Assembly: GCF_019925205.1 (NCBI RefSeq)
Contig: NC_083568.1
Span: forward strand, 2,470,237-2,534,236
Direction of reading: 5' to 3'
Source of the DNA: Metopolophium dirhodum
Taxonomy: Eukaryota > Arthropoda > Insecta > Hemiptera > Aphididae
DNA length: 64,000 nucleotides
The first letter of the stretch is position 1. Each line of letters begins with the position of its first letter. The notes beneath the pieces are model-generated. The model made no database searches. It was not told the DNA's origin and saw only the letters and a list, made by a program, of their open reading frames with translations. The position numbers were made by a program, and so were the translations under genes. Below are positions 1 through 11,196 of this stretch, in pieces.

Positions 1-24
1 TTTTAATCTGCCGCTTCGCGTTTT

Positions 25-176
25 ATTGGCATTGCTCACTGTACAAAACATACATTATGTACAATTGTCAACGTTACTACACTTGATGCATAAACAATAT
101 GTATGGCAACGAAAACTGTGACACGAGAATTTTATATATTAGATGTTTTGTACAGTGAGCAATGCCAAGAAAACGC
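25..176. repeat. Near-perfect inverted repeat, head-to-head Helitron 5' ends
   Basis: Bases 26-51 are the exact reverse complement of bases 143-168. The match continues outward at lower identity, so the first 50 bases read on the minus strand repeat the start of the Helitron-like reading frame at 162. On that strand the copy begins MPIKRE and then hits a stop. The arms are separated by about 90 AT-rich bases. This looks like two copies of one Helitron 5' gene end placed head to head, although the left copy is cut by the window edge. Confidence 0.7.
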
Positions 177-518
177 AAAGGGGCTGATTTGAGCCGCAGT
201 ACAAGTAAAGCTCGAAACTTGCGAAATAACAGATCCGAAAGAACAGAAGAACAAATCCAGCAACAAAATACTGATGCACGTGTCAGAATGGCGCAATTGC
301 ATCAAGAAGAGCCAGATGATACACGAGCTGAACGCAATGAAGTCAGAAGATTAGAACAACGACAATCACGCCGCTTCACAGTCAAAAGACGAAGAACAAA
401 TGACCAACAACGACAACAGGTACATCGAGCATTTATTTCTGACGTACAGCACGGCGGGGTCCGCGATCTACCGCAGGTAGATTGCCTACCTGATATTTTA
501 GATAATATACTGTTGTGA
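162..518 (+). pseudogene. Truncated N-terminus of a Helitron replicase-helicase
   Basis: This is a 118-codon reading frame starting MPRKRKGADLSRST. It is very rich in Arg, Gln and Glu, with repeated E-R-N/L-E-Q blocks and an ending that includes HRAFISD. The composition and the opening motif resemble the basic N-terminal region of Helitron Rep/helicase proteins that I know from arthropod genomes. In those proteins the segment is followed by a Cys-rich helitron-like domain, a Rep domain and a Pif1-type helicase. None of these follows here, so the frame is a fragment left by truncation or capture. It stops before the MULE element that begins near 570. No host gene function is implied. The family call rests on recalled similarity. 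Confidence 0.6.
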
Positions 519-569
519 ATCAGAATTTTTATTCCGGGCAACGGAAAAATTAAGATAAATTTTGAACCG

Positions 570-2655
570 GTGAAGCCCGAAAGCGCAAATCGACCTTTTT
601 TTTCGATAGCCCAAAAGCGAAAAATGAATTTGCGCTTTTGGGCTTTGGTAGTGGGATAAAAGCGCAAAAGAAAATTGAATTGTTTGATACAATATTTTAC
701 TGACCTAAAGCGTGATGCTCTACGCTTTCCATGTATAGGTACGCCGGTACGCGGCCTTATCCGTTCTGCGGCAACGCATCGCGACGATTATTGCATTTGT
801 CTGTATCTTATCGTTACACATTACGATGGCAGTTGATAATAATTTAAGATAACTATAGTCTATAATACACAATATAATATATAATAGTGTATACAGTATA
901 AACTTACATTAAATAGGATTTTTGATAACTATATAGCTTTGCAACTACACAGGTGCCTATATAGATATGACTTATATAACTTATTGAGCCGTTTTATTTT
1001 TAATTGAAATTCGATATACCAGATATCCACCTATATCAGTTGGAGTCTGTGCTACCACTGTATCACGTGTGTCTATGTGTCTGATTTCGACTAAAATTAA
1101 AATTATAAGTTTTCAAAAATTAATTATTAAAATGTCATTTACATTAACTAACACAAATAAAGGTGTATTGTGTATTGTGTACAATAATTTTAAGTACAGA
1201 CATCAGCGAGTAATGGCAAGCGGAGATATATCTTGGCGATGTACGGTAAGACAATGTACTTCTACTATTCAAACTAATTCTAAAATATCTAATATTTTGA
1301 CAGAAAATGAAAATATATCTCATAATCATAATACTGTGGAGAATCGGGATATTCAGCGACAAATAGTTCGTAATAATTGCAAACGAAAGGCGACTGGATG
1401 TATTTCGGAGCGACCAAATAAAATTATTCGTCGTGAACTGATGGCGGTTGAAACTACAGAACTATTACACAACGATATGTCTAGTATAAGAAAATCCATG
1501 TATAGAGAACGTCGAAAAATAATTCCCGCAGCACCTACTTCATTATTCGAACTCATACAACAATTAAAAACCAATGGTTTAACTACACATCGTAATGAAA
1601 CATTTTGCCATGTAGATGAAGAGTCGAAAATCGTAATATTCACGACAAACAGTAATTTAGAATATTTAGTCAATAATAGTCATACTATTTTAGGCGATGG
1701 TACATTTTACGTTTGTCCCGCTCATTTTGAACAACTCTATACGATTCATGTTCTACATAAATCAATTTACGTCCAAGTTGTATATTGTCTGTTACCATCC
1801 AAAACAACTGATATTTATGAAAAAATGTGGCATTTAATAAAAACATTATGTAAGAAAGAATTAAAACCTCAAAATATACTTCTGGATTTTGAACTATCTG
1901 CACATAACGGCGTTTTGCGTATATTTCCAAATGTACAAATTAAATGTTGCCGGTTTCATCTCGGGCAAGCCTGGTATAGACAAATCACAAAATTGGGACT
2001 TAAAATTGAATACGACCAAAATGAATCAGAAATTTCACATTGGTTAAAGTATTTCTTTGGATTGGCTTTTTTACCGTATACTGAAATTTCTGAAGCATTT
2101 TATGAACTATTTTCTATTGCTCCGGACAATCAGAAGATATCAGCATTCTCAGATTATATTTTAGCGGATTTTATTGATAATGACAGCAGATATCCACCAC
2201 ATCTCTGGGCTGAGCCACCTTCGAACGAGCCAAGGATTACCAATGGTCCAGAATCATATCACCGTCATTTGAAAGATCAATTTTATAACCCACACCCATC
2301 TATTTATAATTTTATTGAAGTGATTAAAGAACATCAAGCAGAAGTTTATTTAAAATTACAATCAAATATTCAAAAATCTACGAATCGAAAATCTAAAGTC
2401 GTCTCCAATACAAAAACTTGGACCTTGTATAAAGAAAAAAAAATTTCTAGATTGGAATACTTGAAAACAGTAGGTTTCAAGTTTCAAATTTAATATTAAT
2501 AATAACTAAAATTTTAATTAAATACGCTTTTTTTTATAAATTTGATTTGCGCTTATGGGTTATTAAAAAGGTAATTTTTTTTGCGCTTTTGGGTTATTTG
2601 TTTTTGCGCTTTTGGGTTGCGTTTGGGTCATATTTTGCGCTTATGGGCTACAGCC
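570..2655 (+). mobile_element. MULE/Phantom-like DNA transposon with subterminal repeats
   Basis: A transposase gene lies in the middle. On both sides there are several copies of a short motif related to TTTGCGCTTTTGGGTT. On the right it occurs four times in direct orientation, near 2546, 2580, 2604 and 2634. On the left it is mostly in inverse orientation, near 571 and 608, with one direct copy at 629. This arrangement fits terminal and subterminal transposase-binding repeats. I could not fix a target-site duplication, so the ends are approximate. The element sits just downstream of the last visible exon of cubilin copy A. Confidence 0.65.
1132..2493 (+). CDS. FLYWCH zinc finger-MULE transposase
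   Basis: The open frame runs from 1069, but the in-frame ATG at 1132 (MSFTLTNTNKGV) is the likelier start because FLYWCH proteins begin close to the finger. The N-terminal 70 residues carry the FLYWCH pattern: YRHQR, then W-R-C, a second Cys five residues on, and an H-x-H pair. After a basic linker, ILGDGTFYVCP holds the first catalytic Asp of the MULE DDE domain. LLDFELSAHNG holds the second acidic site and is followed by CCRFHLGQAWYR, the typical C-x-x-F-H helix. The C-terminal part has NGPESYHRHLK, typical of these transposases. At 453 codons without a stop it appears full length and recently active. The products of such genes cut and paste their element. It is not a host gene. Confidence 0.85.
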   Translation: MSFTLTNTNKGVLCIVYNNFKYRHQRVMASGDISWRCTVRQCTSTIQTNSKISNILTENENISHNHNTVENRDIQRQIVRNNCKRKATGCISERPNKIIRRELMAVETTELLHNDMSSIRKSMYRERRKIIPAAPTSLFELIQQLKTNGLTTHRNETFCHVDEESKIVIFTTNSNLEYLVNNSHTILGDGTFYVCPAHFEQLYTIHVLHKSIYVQVVYCLLPSKTTDIYEKMWHLIKTLCKKELKPQNILLDFELSAHNGVLRIFPNVQIKCCRFHLGQAWYRQITKLGLKIEYDQNESEISHWLKYFFGLAFLPYTEISEAFYELFSIAPDNQKISAFSDYILADFIDNDSRYPPHLWAEPPSNEPRITNGPESYHRHLKDQFYNPHPSIYNFIEVIKEHQAEVYLKLQSNIQKSTNRKSKVVSNTKTWTLYKEKKISRLEYLKTVGFKFQI

Positions 2656-2832
2656 ATTTTGAACACCATACATCGAATATTAAATAACCAATTGAACAAA
2701 GTTCGAGTCATATAGAGTTGATACATTTAACGGGCAACGAAGTGCACGGGATCAGCTAATTGCTGTATAAATGCATAATTTGTAAAAAAAAAATTAGTCA
2801 TATTAAAGTGAATAGTAATATAATATGCATAC

Positions 2833-5800
2833 TTCTAAACTGAATCCTGATTGCATTTGGTCTAGGAACTGCGATATCCCACCTGCAAGTTGAGCTCTTA
2901 TTGTACACCATGGGATACATTGGACTCATTATCGTACCATCCATATTGAACATTTTTCCGCCGCAACCTCTACCTATATTTGTATCCGAAATACGCCAGT
3001 AAGACACACAATAATTTACGAACAGCAAATAATGCAGTTTTCGCATTCATTCTACCTTGATCCGTAGACGTGTAACTCATATCCAATAATCCAACCCAAC
3101 CTTCTGTTATTTTATACGCCATCGTCAGCGACGGGCCCATTGAAAATACAGCATAAGGTGTACTATACCTATCGCGAATTGTGGTCACCAGTGGCGATGA
3201 GACTGAAGGCCCATCATAAACCTAAAATAAAAATGTGTATATTACATATTTGGAACTGACGATTGTAATTAACACCTAATTTACTTTTAGGTAATTAGAC
3301 GAAGATGATCGCTTCCGTTGTGCCATAAAAACGAACCTTGTAATAAATAAAGAAATTGTTAAATTTGATTGACCTAAGTTTATCGTGAATATACATTCAT
3401 CTCCCTTCGATATTGGTTGAAAATCTCCATGATAAATATACCCATAGCGTTTTGTATATGTTGTTAAGCATCCTATGATTGAATTGAATTGTTAATAATA
3501 ATATAATATCAGTCTTCCGGATAATCAATGTGTATTAAGTACAAATTGAATAGTGTAAAATGCAAATATGTACATACCTGCAGCCATGTACTCGAGTCTA
3601 AAGCCTTTTGGTGTTTTTTGGTCGACTGCCGTATGTAGCGTCAATGTAAATATTTTCGATGGCTTACTCACAAAATTAAATTCATGGTCTTCGTGGCATA
3701 AGTGGAGAGTAGTGTACGACCATTGCAACCACTATATATAATATGCATATTATTATATAGATTTTAAAATATTTAAATTTATTAGAACAGTATTTTTTAA
3801 ATACTTTACACTTAAATTATATTATAAAGCATCAGAATGTAACCGGTTTTATTCCACACTAATCAGCTGTTTTCAAACACAATTATTAGTATAAATTATA
3901 AACAATACATTTTATTATATTATTAAGACGATAGTATGATTCGTAGCAAAATTTCTGTCATGCCTATGCAGTTAACGTTGACTCACCTTGATTAGTGATT
4001 CTATGAAATTTCGGAAATTTGTTTAAAAAAGTAGATCAAATAGTTATATTATTCCTAGTGCCATCACATTTAATGGTATCCTCACTACGTAGTCCCACTA
4101 CGTGCGAGCATGATTCGGCTGAATTATTTTCAACCTATTTTTCTTCTTTTTGCTCTACTCTACTTCAATTATTATTTTTTTTTTTTGTGTCTGTCATCAC
4201 CTTTTAGGACTAAAATGCTTGGATTTTCTTCAACAGTAACTTTTCTGATAGGAAAGTGAATCTAGTTGGTAATTTGGGGGGTCAAAAGTAAAAATTTCCA
4301 AGTAGTTTTCAAAAGCGACGTGAAAAACAAAAGAAAAATTAAGGAAAAACGGGAATTTTTACGCAAAATCTGTTTTCGAGAAAATCGATTTTGCTTTTGG
4401 TGTAACTCTAAAACAAATGACCGTAGGGACATGAAATTTTGACTGAATGTTTATATTAGCATTTTCTATACACCATAAAATATAAAAGAAAATATTTTGA
4501 CTCTTTTTGAGCTGTTTACGGACATTGTCAGTTTTCAATTTTTTAGGTTTTTTTCTATAAATATCAATAAAATTTTATTTGTTGAGTAAAAAAGCTTGAA
4601 AATTTAATAGAAGGCTCCTAGGTTATTGTTTCAAAGGCAGATGAAAAAAATAAAAAATCCTTAGTCACTGTTTTTATTTATAAGCATTTAAAGTTCAAAT
4701 TTTGACAACATTTATCAAATTTATAATTTATTAATTATTTTGTAGTTAAAAATGTATAAAATGTTTAACTTTTATGGCTAAGGATTGAAAATTTAAAACA
4801 AGGCTCCACGTAAATAGGTTATATATAAATTACTTTATTCACAATAATATCATCAAATATACTTGGTAATATCATAGGCTGACTGACCGTTTTCGCTCAG
4901 AATCGTTTTTCTTATACAATGATATTAGGTATATCATTGAATTCAAATTTAACACCATCCATTACAGTAACCCACTTGTAACCTACTGTACAGCAGAGCG
5001 AAATCCACTTATCCACCTTTTTAGTGTTAATGGTGTACTCGATAAATTATCTAATCTTCCTGGTGTTAGGTTTGTTGGGCCTAGCGGCCAATCTGGTGAA
5101 TTTTTATTTCAACTACGCTCTGTTATCTGTTACCTATTTTGGTCAATATTTTGGCGTTCTCTTGATCCTTATTTTTCCATCTATCCTTAAATTTAGCTCA
5201 GTTACACCAATTATTAAGTCCGGTGATACATCTTCCGTCTTGTTCACAAGGTTTATCTCTAAATATATCAAAATATAAGGTTATGACTTTCACCAGATCC
5301 TTTAATTTTCTCTTAGATCTGCGGGACTCTGCAATTTTACATTGTAATGATTTTGTTATGGATCTTGGCTTTTAACTTACTAGTAATCTTGACCCGAGTC
5401 TTCATATTGAAATGATTTGCTGTACTCCATTAAAACTGTTGGGCTTCGTTATGAGGTTGGTTAAAGACTTATGGCTCAAATCTTCCCTGAAGGATCTCTA
5501 CTGTTCTATTTTCCGGACTATGTTTGAGTATGGTGCCGTAATTTCGTACCCCCATACTGCTGTTAACGCTTGTTAGCTGGTAAGCTTTCAGCGAAGGTTT
5601 TCCCGATTTGCCAACTACTTTCTGGGTATTCCTTGTACAACCGAACCTAACCTCGCGATTATTATACTGATGCCACTTATATTGGTCTAGTTACTTAAGC
5701 CGAGCGCTGACGTTATTTTGGCAAAACATTTTTAAAAGACCTATAGACTGGTGTTATAGACTCTCCTACCTTACTTTCCCAAATTACATTTAAAGTTCCC

Positions 5801-8800
5801 CGACGGTCTTCTCGCTCTACGTTTATGTTCCACCCTTCAATTCCACCGCCTATATGACCAATGCACCTTTCACGTTTGATATCACATGTCAACACGGACC
5901 CCCCACTGGCCACACTTATTATTTTTAATTTTTAATTACACACAAAATAATTAAACAAATATAAAATTACGCATTATATGTTATAGGTATATCATAGTTT
6001 TTCTAATTTAACCTTGTGTGTCTATCTAATTTTAAAAATGGCTCAGTCCGTAAATTTTATAATAAATTAACTAAATAATTGTAAGAAATACAAACAAAAT
6101 TCATATTAATTATAAGTATATACATAATCATTAGTTCATGGCGATAATCCTAACATTAATTATTTTCTACTAAATATTAAATAATGGAATATTCACCGGC
6201 GTGTATTTTATTTCCAAATAATTAGACGAGCAGTCTTTGGTGTCCGCCAAATTCAAATCCGTGAATCGTAACATAAGAGATTGGCCTTCATGTTCTAATT
6301 GTAAATACCACGTACAAATTAAATCGTTCGTATTATATGGCAATGGGTAATTAACAGACGTTAATACTTGTGATTGGTTGTTCGCAATCAATGCACTCGG
6401 ACCACAAATCGCTATTTAAATAGAAACATGAGTTTATTGAAATATTTTGTTATATTCTTAAAATATTTGCTAATTTACATGTCACCGATGTTATCTTTAT
6501 CTCAAAACGTGTGTTTACATCCGATGCAATGCTTGAATATCTAATAAAAGCTTCACTACCAGATGATAATATTGAAGGATAGTCAACATTTCCTGGGCAG
6601 AATTGACGAATTTTCAAAGCTGAACGTCCAGGACCATCGTAAATCTAAAAATAAGACCTTTCGTTTTATAATAACTCATAATTATATCTCTGCTTCTAAT
6701 TTTGAGATTGAGAATACAGATTGAGTTTAAGTAGCGTAGGATATTGTAGACAATTGAGTCCTTGATATTATGCCTTTTCAAAAGGAGAGAACTTCAAAGT
6801 TTGAATTTTTGTTACTGATTGACTAACTAAGGTAGGTCTTATAACGCAAATAATGGGAAAAATCTAGAGATTATATTGTTACCTGAATAGAACTGCATAC
6901 ACAGTTTGTTGCGTTCGAAGGACATTTGGGTGTTTCTGTGTAAATTGCCACTTGAAATTGCACAACGTACGATGGCTTTACTAATATTAGCCATCCACAA
7001 TCCAAATCAGTTCTCAATGAAATGTTTGAATTATTCAGCGTATAGCTGGACATATTATTATTTGATTGATTTAACCTTATAGTACCTCCACAACCATGAG
7101 ATTCATCTAAAATCAATGTACATCATACTATAATTTATAATGCAAATTATAAATCGTCGATTCCAAAAAAAAAAAAATGATTGATAGTAAAAACTAATGA
7201 TATTATTATTATAGTGAAGTTAAGTAGTTAAGTATAGTTTATAATTTTAAAATGATAAATACATGTTATAATTATATAATTGTAAGTATATTCTTTAGAA
7301 ATTAATTTACAATTTTTATTACTTATCAATTTAGTACAAATAATAATATTGTATTTTAGGAAAAATGTTTCTATTTCAAAATAATAATTTAGTCCTACAG
7401 TTTCTGAACTATAGAATACAGTGATACTATGACACTGTATAATATTTTTTTTTGGATATCTAAAACATATGTATAGCCATTTTGTAACTGTATAGGTAAT
7501 ATTAGTTGTTCAAATACCAACGCATTATAGAGACATAATAGTTTAAAATGTATTAATCACTTTACAAAATGTTTGAACATAAATAAATAAAAAGTTTTAA
7601 AATAGCTTAGTGCATTTTATTTTAATTTCAATAAACAATTAAAAAAATATGTACAACTCTACCATAAGTGAATTTAATTTCAGCCTCAAATCCTTCACCA
7701 CCTCTTGATGAATCACTGACAAATTGTACATACATAGTATTCGTTTTAGACACAAATTCTGGTAACTCTGTATCCAAAACTCCACAAAAGATACCAAAAT
7801 TTTGAGATTTATTACTCGTCAGATAGGAATCATCAAAAACAACGACAGCATCATATGGACATTTTTCTGATATATCATTAGAATAATGTGATGAACGTTC
7901 CAAGTGAAATTTAGTAAATCTGTAAGACATACTCAATCAAAAATGACTTACATTTAATATTAATCTAAATAATTAAACATACATAATCTGTACAACTTGG
8001 TCTGGAGGCGCTCGTATAATCCAAGTGCAGTTTGCGTTATCCGGGTATTCATAAGTGCCCGACAGTGGGTCAATGGTCATTGGGTATTTAATAATCCCCG
8101 GAATTGTTATTTCTCCTCCGCATCCTGTACGAACAAAGTAAATCAATTTCGATTATGCTCATTATTCCTTACAAAGCAATATGAAAAAATTATTTAATTT
8201 AGTCGCGGTTGTTTTTGTAGTCTACATAATATTACCTATCTTTACATATCTCAGTGTTAGTATTATAAAACCAATACCATTATAATATACGCAATAACAG
8301 TTTAGTGGATCGTGGAAATTGTTGTGTATATACAGAGTTACTACAACTAGTAGTTATTATAGTACGTATATATTTATAGATCACGATGAACATTTAAAAA
8401 TGGTCGCAAAATTATTGTAAGGTATATTCTCAACTAAATAATCCAGTTTAATTACGCGCAGTTATAAAATATAATAAAACTGGCAATAGATGTATAAATG
8501 TTTTTATTTATTTATTTCATGTAAAATCACTGATATAAATTAAATTTGTATTGCAGATACTGTACTTTTATTATTGTCACGGTAGACCACGGTTCATTGG
8601 TAGACCGCTTATTTTTATTTAGTTGATCGCGTATTTGGGAGACGGCCATTCAATTAACAATAGATGCCACTTGTGATTGAAATATTAATTTTACGTGCAC
8701 ACTGTATAAGTTAAATATTAGGTTGGTTTTTTTTACTTTGAACTGCATGATATTGTATTTCAAATCCATTGTAGGCATATTCAGCGTCTGTCTTGAATAT

Positions 8801-11196
8801 CATCGTGAAACTATCCATAAATGTCATTGGATGTGGTACGTTAGTCCCGCAATACGTGCCAACGAAATCTCCTGTGTGATTGTCCAACACGCCTGCGGTG
8901 TTGTATATTGTTAACCTGTCATAATGACACCCGTGGTCTGCTGCACATTCATAAAAAACAATATAATAATATCATTTTTTCGTGTAACGTTAAACGTTGT
9001 TAGTTAGCTTTAATATGTAGAGATTTATATGTTTTTTGGGCTGGATATGGGAACCGAACAATGACAAAGATGAAATTAATATCCTAACGTTATAATTTTA
9101 CGTTACAGTAGATACGCGAAGTTTTGCCCCTAGAAAACCACGAGTAATGTAATTATTACTAACCACGTTCCTATAGAAAAAGAACCTCCACTCAGAATAT
9201 AAAAAACGGACCCGCTAAATCTTGATACAATTTTGTTTTTCCTTATCAGATTTTTCGAAAGGTTGCCTTTAACAACCGATGAAGATTCTTATTACTTATT
9301 AGTTTAATTATATTACCATAGGAACCTCGTCGATTCATTTTAAAAACTTTAAAAATATATTAGTTTGAGTGTACCTTCAGTTTTATTGTACGGCAGTGTA
9401 CCAAGGACAAATCAGCGTCAGTGTACCTAGAAATAGAGCCTAACACATTGTCTCGACGCACAATAATTTTTCGATAAGAATGAAACATAAATTGATTTCA
9501 CATTAAATATATCCATTTTACCATGCAGATAATATGTAGTGACATACTCAAATACGAAATACTCTCAAAATCTACTATAATATAGCTGAGCAAGTTCCCA
9601 GGTTTTTAAAAAAAATGTATAGAGGTATTTGAAAAAAAAAATTTATCTGATATCATATCGAGCACTTATAATATTTAATAATAAGTTACCTACCTTCTAG
9701 ATCAAACGAATTAAAAATCAATTGTACTTCCTCTCCAGGGACAGATATTGTATAGTTACACTCTATGTTGTTCGGATAATGTTTTGGATAGTTTGGTGAA
9801 ATAATTTTTCCGGAATTCTGAGTGAAAACTCCACCGCATGTACTACTCCACCGGGCCTAAATATAATAAGATTACTTATTTAGAAAATCTTGTTCTATGA
9901 ATATAATAAAGACATAGACTTACTTTAAAGCCATCGCCTTGTGTATCACTATCAGTTCGTAGACGAATTTTGAGTTTTGATTCCGACGAGTTGAATGGTG
10001 GTGGAATTTGACGACCACACAATCGACTTCCAATTGGCATCCAAATATCATTAACGAAATCAAATACCTTTTTAATCATAAATAAATAAATATTTTACTT
10101 TTTAAAATATTCAAATTATTATTTTTACGTATGGAGGTAATTAAAAATGTTTTGCATCAATTTGCAAGGCTGGACAAGTTAATGATTTTTTTTAATTCAC
10201 TTAAGTTAAGTTAATATGCACCAATAACAAAAAGTTAAAAGTTAAAAGTTAATACACACTTTTTGTTAACTTTTTATTAAGTTAAAAAAAAGTTAATTTG
10301 TATATACAACGCTAGCGGACTTCATTTTTTCCAACCCAAAACTAAATTATAGGATATAGTGTTAATACTTCATACAGTATTTCCATATAAGTTAGATTCG
10401 AATGATATACATTTTTAACTTTAAACAATTAACGATATATATTTTTTGACATGAAAACAAAATAGACTGAAATAGTGAAATATTATAAAATTAAAAACAA
10501 AATAAATTAACTTAACTTACTTCTTAAAATTAAAAATTAACTCGTTAATTTCACGTTAAATTAAGAAAGAAATTTAGTAGTTAACAGTTAAGTTAATGAA
10601 AAGCTAAAAGTAACTATTTAAGTTAAAAAGTTAAAATAAAATAAACTTTTTAACTTAACTTTAACTTTTTAACTCGTTAATGCCCAGCCTTGTCAATTTG
10701 TTTATATTTTAACGGAAATATTAACAAGTACATTAATAAACAGTAAAAAAAACGTGTATTCCTACTATAAGTATATATAATTTGTTACCTGCACATAGTC
10801 TTTAGTACAATTTACACTTTGTTCCATATAGAAACGTTCTACAAATTGCAAGCCAATCCTTTGGCCCGGCAATACCGCTATAATCCATTCACACTCTTCG
10901 TTGTTTGGATATATGTTTGGATAATTTCTAGTAGATATTTCACCTTCCTGCGCTACATACAAATTTCCACAGCCATTTTGTCGTGATTCTAAAGTTAAAT
11001 TGAACCCTTTCTTGTTACTTTTTCCATTTTCAGATGAAAATACTACCCAAAGCTTGTTAGAAGTAGCTACTAAATTTTCCGGCAAAATGTTACCACAGTA
11101 TTTACCCAATACAGGACTTTCAGGACCTGGTCCATCGTGTAACATAACATAATTATTATCACACGATGATTCGAGGTCAATGTCATTAAAACGTAC
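2833..11196 (-). CDS. Cubn: Cubilin A: end of CUB20 to half of CUB27
   Basis: The exons are 10789-11196, 9924-10067, 9694-9856, 8737-8937, 7983-8124, 7663-7919, 6883-7106, 6479-6644, 6197-6411, 3578-3731, 3285-3472, 3056-3221 and 2833-2973. The first exon finishes CUB20 (VRFNDIDLESSC) and starts CUB21 without an intron. This is the segment duplicated in copy B (about 87 percent identical over the 136 residues of the first exon by my count). The last exon (GRGCGGKMFNMDG) is the first half of CUB27 and has a GTATGC donor. If unspliced it stops 10 codons later. No second half of CUB27 is seen down to position 1. The exon at 8737-8937 has a tandem NAGNAG acceptor. Confidence 0.9.
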
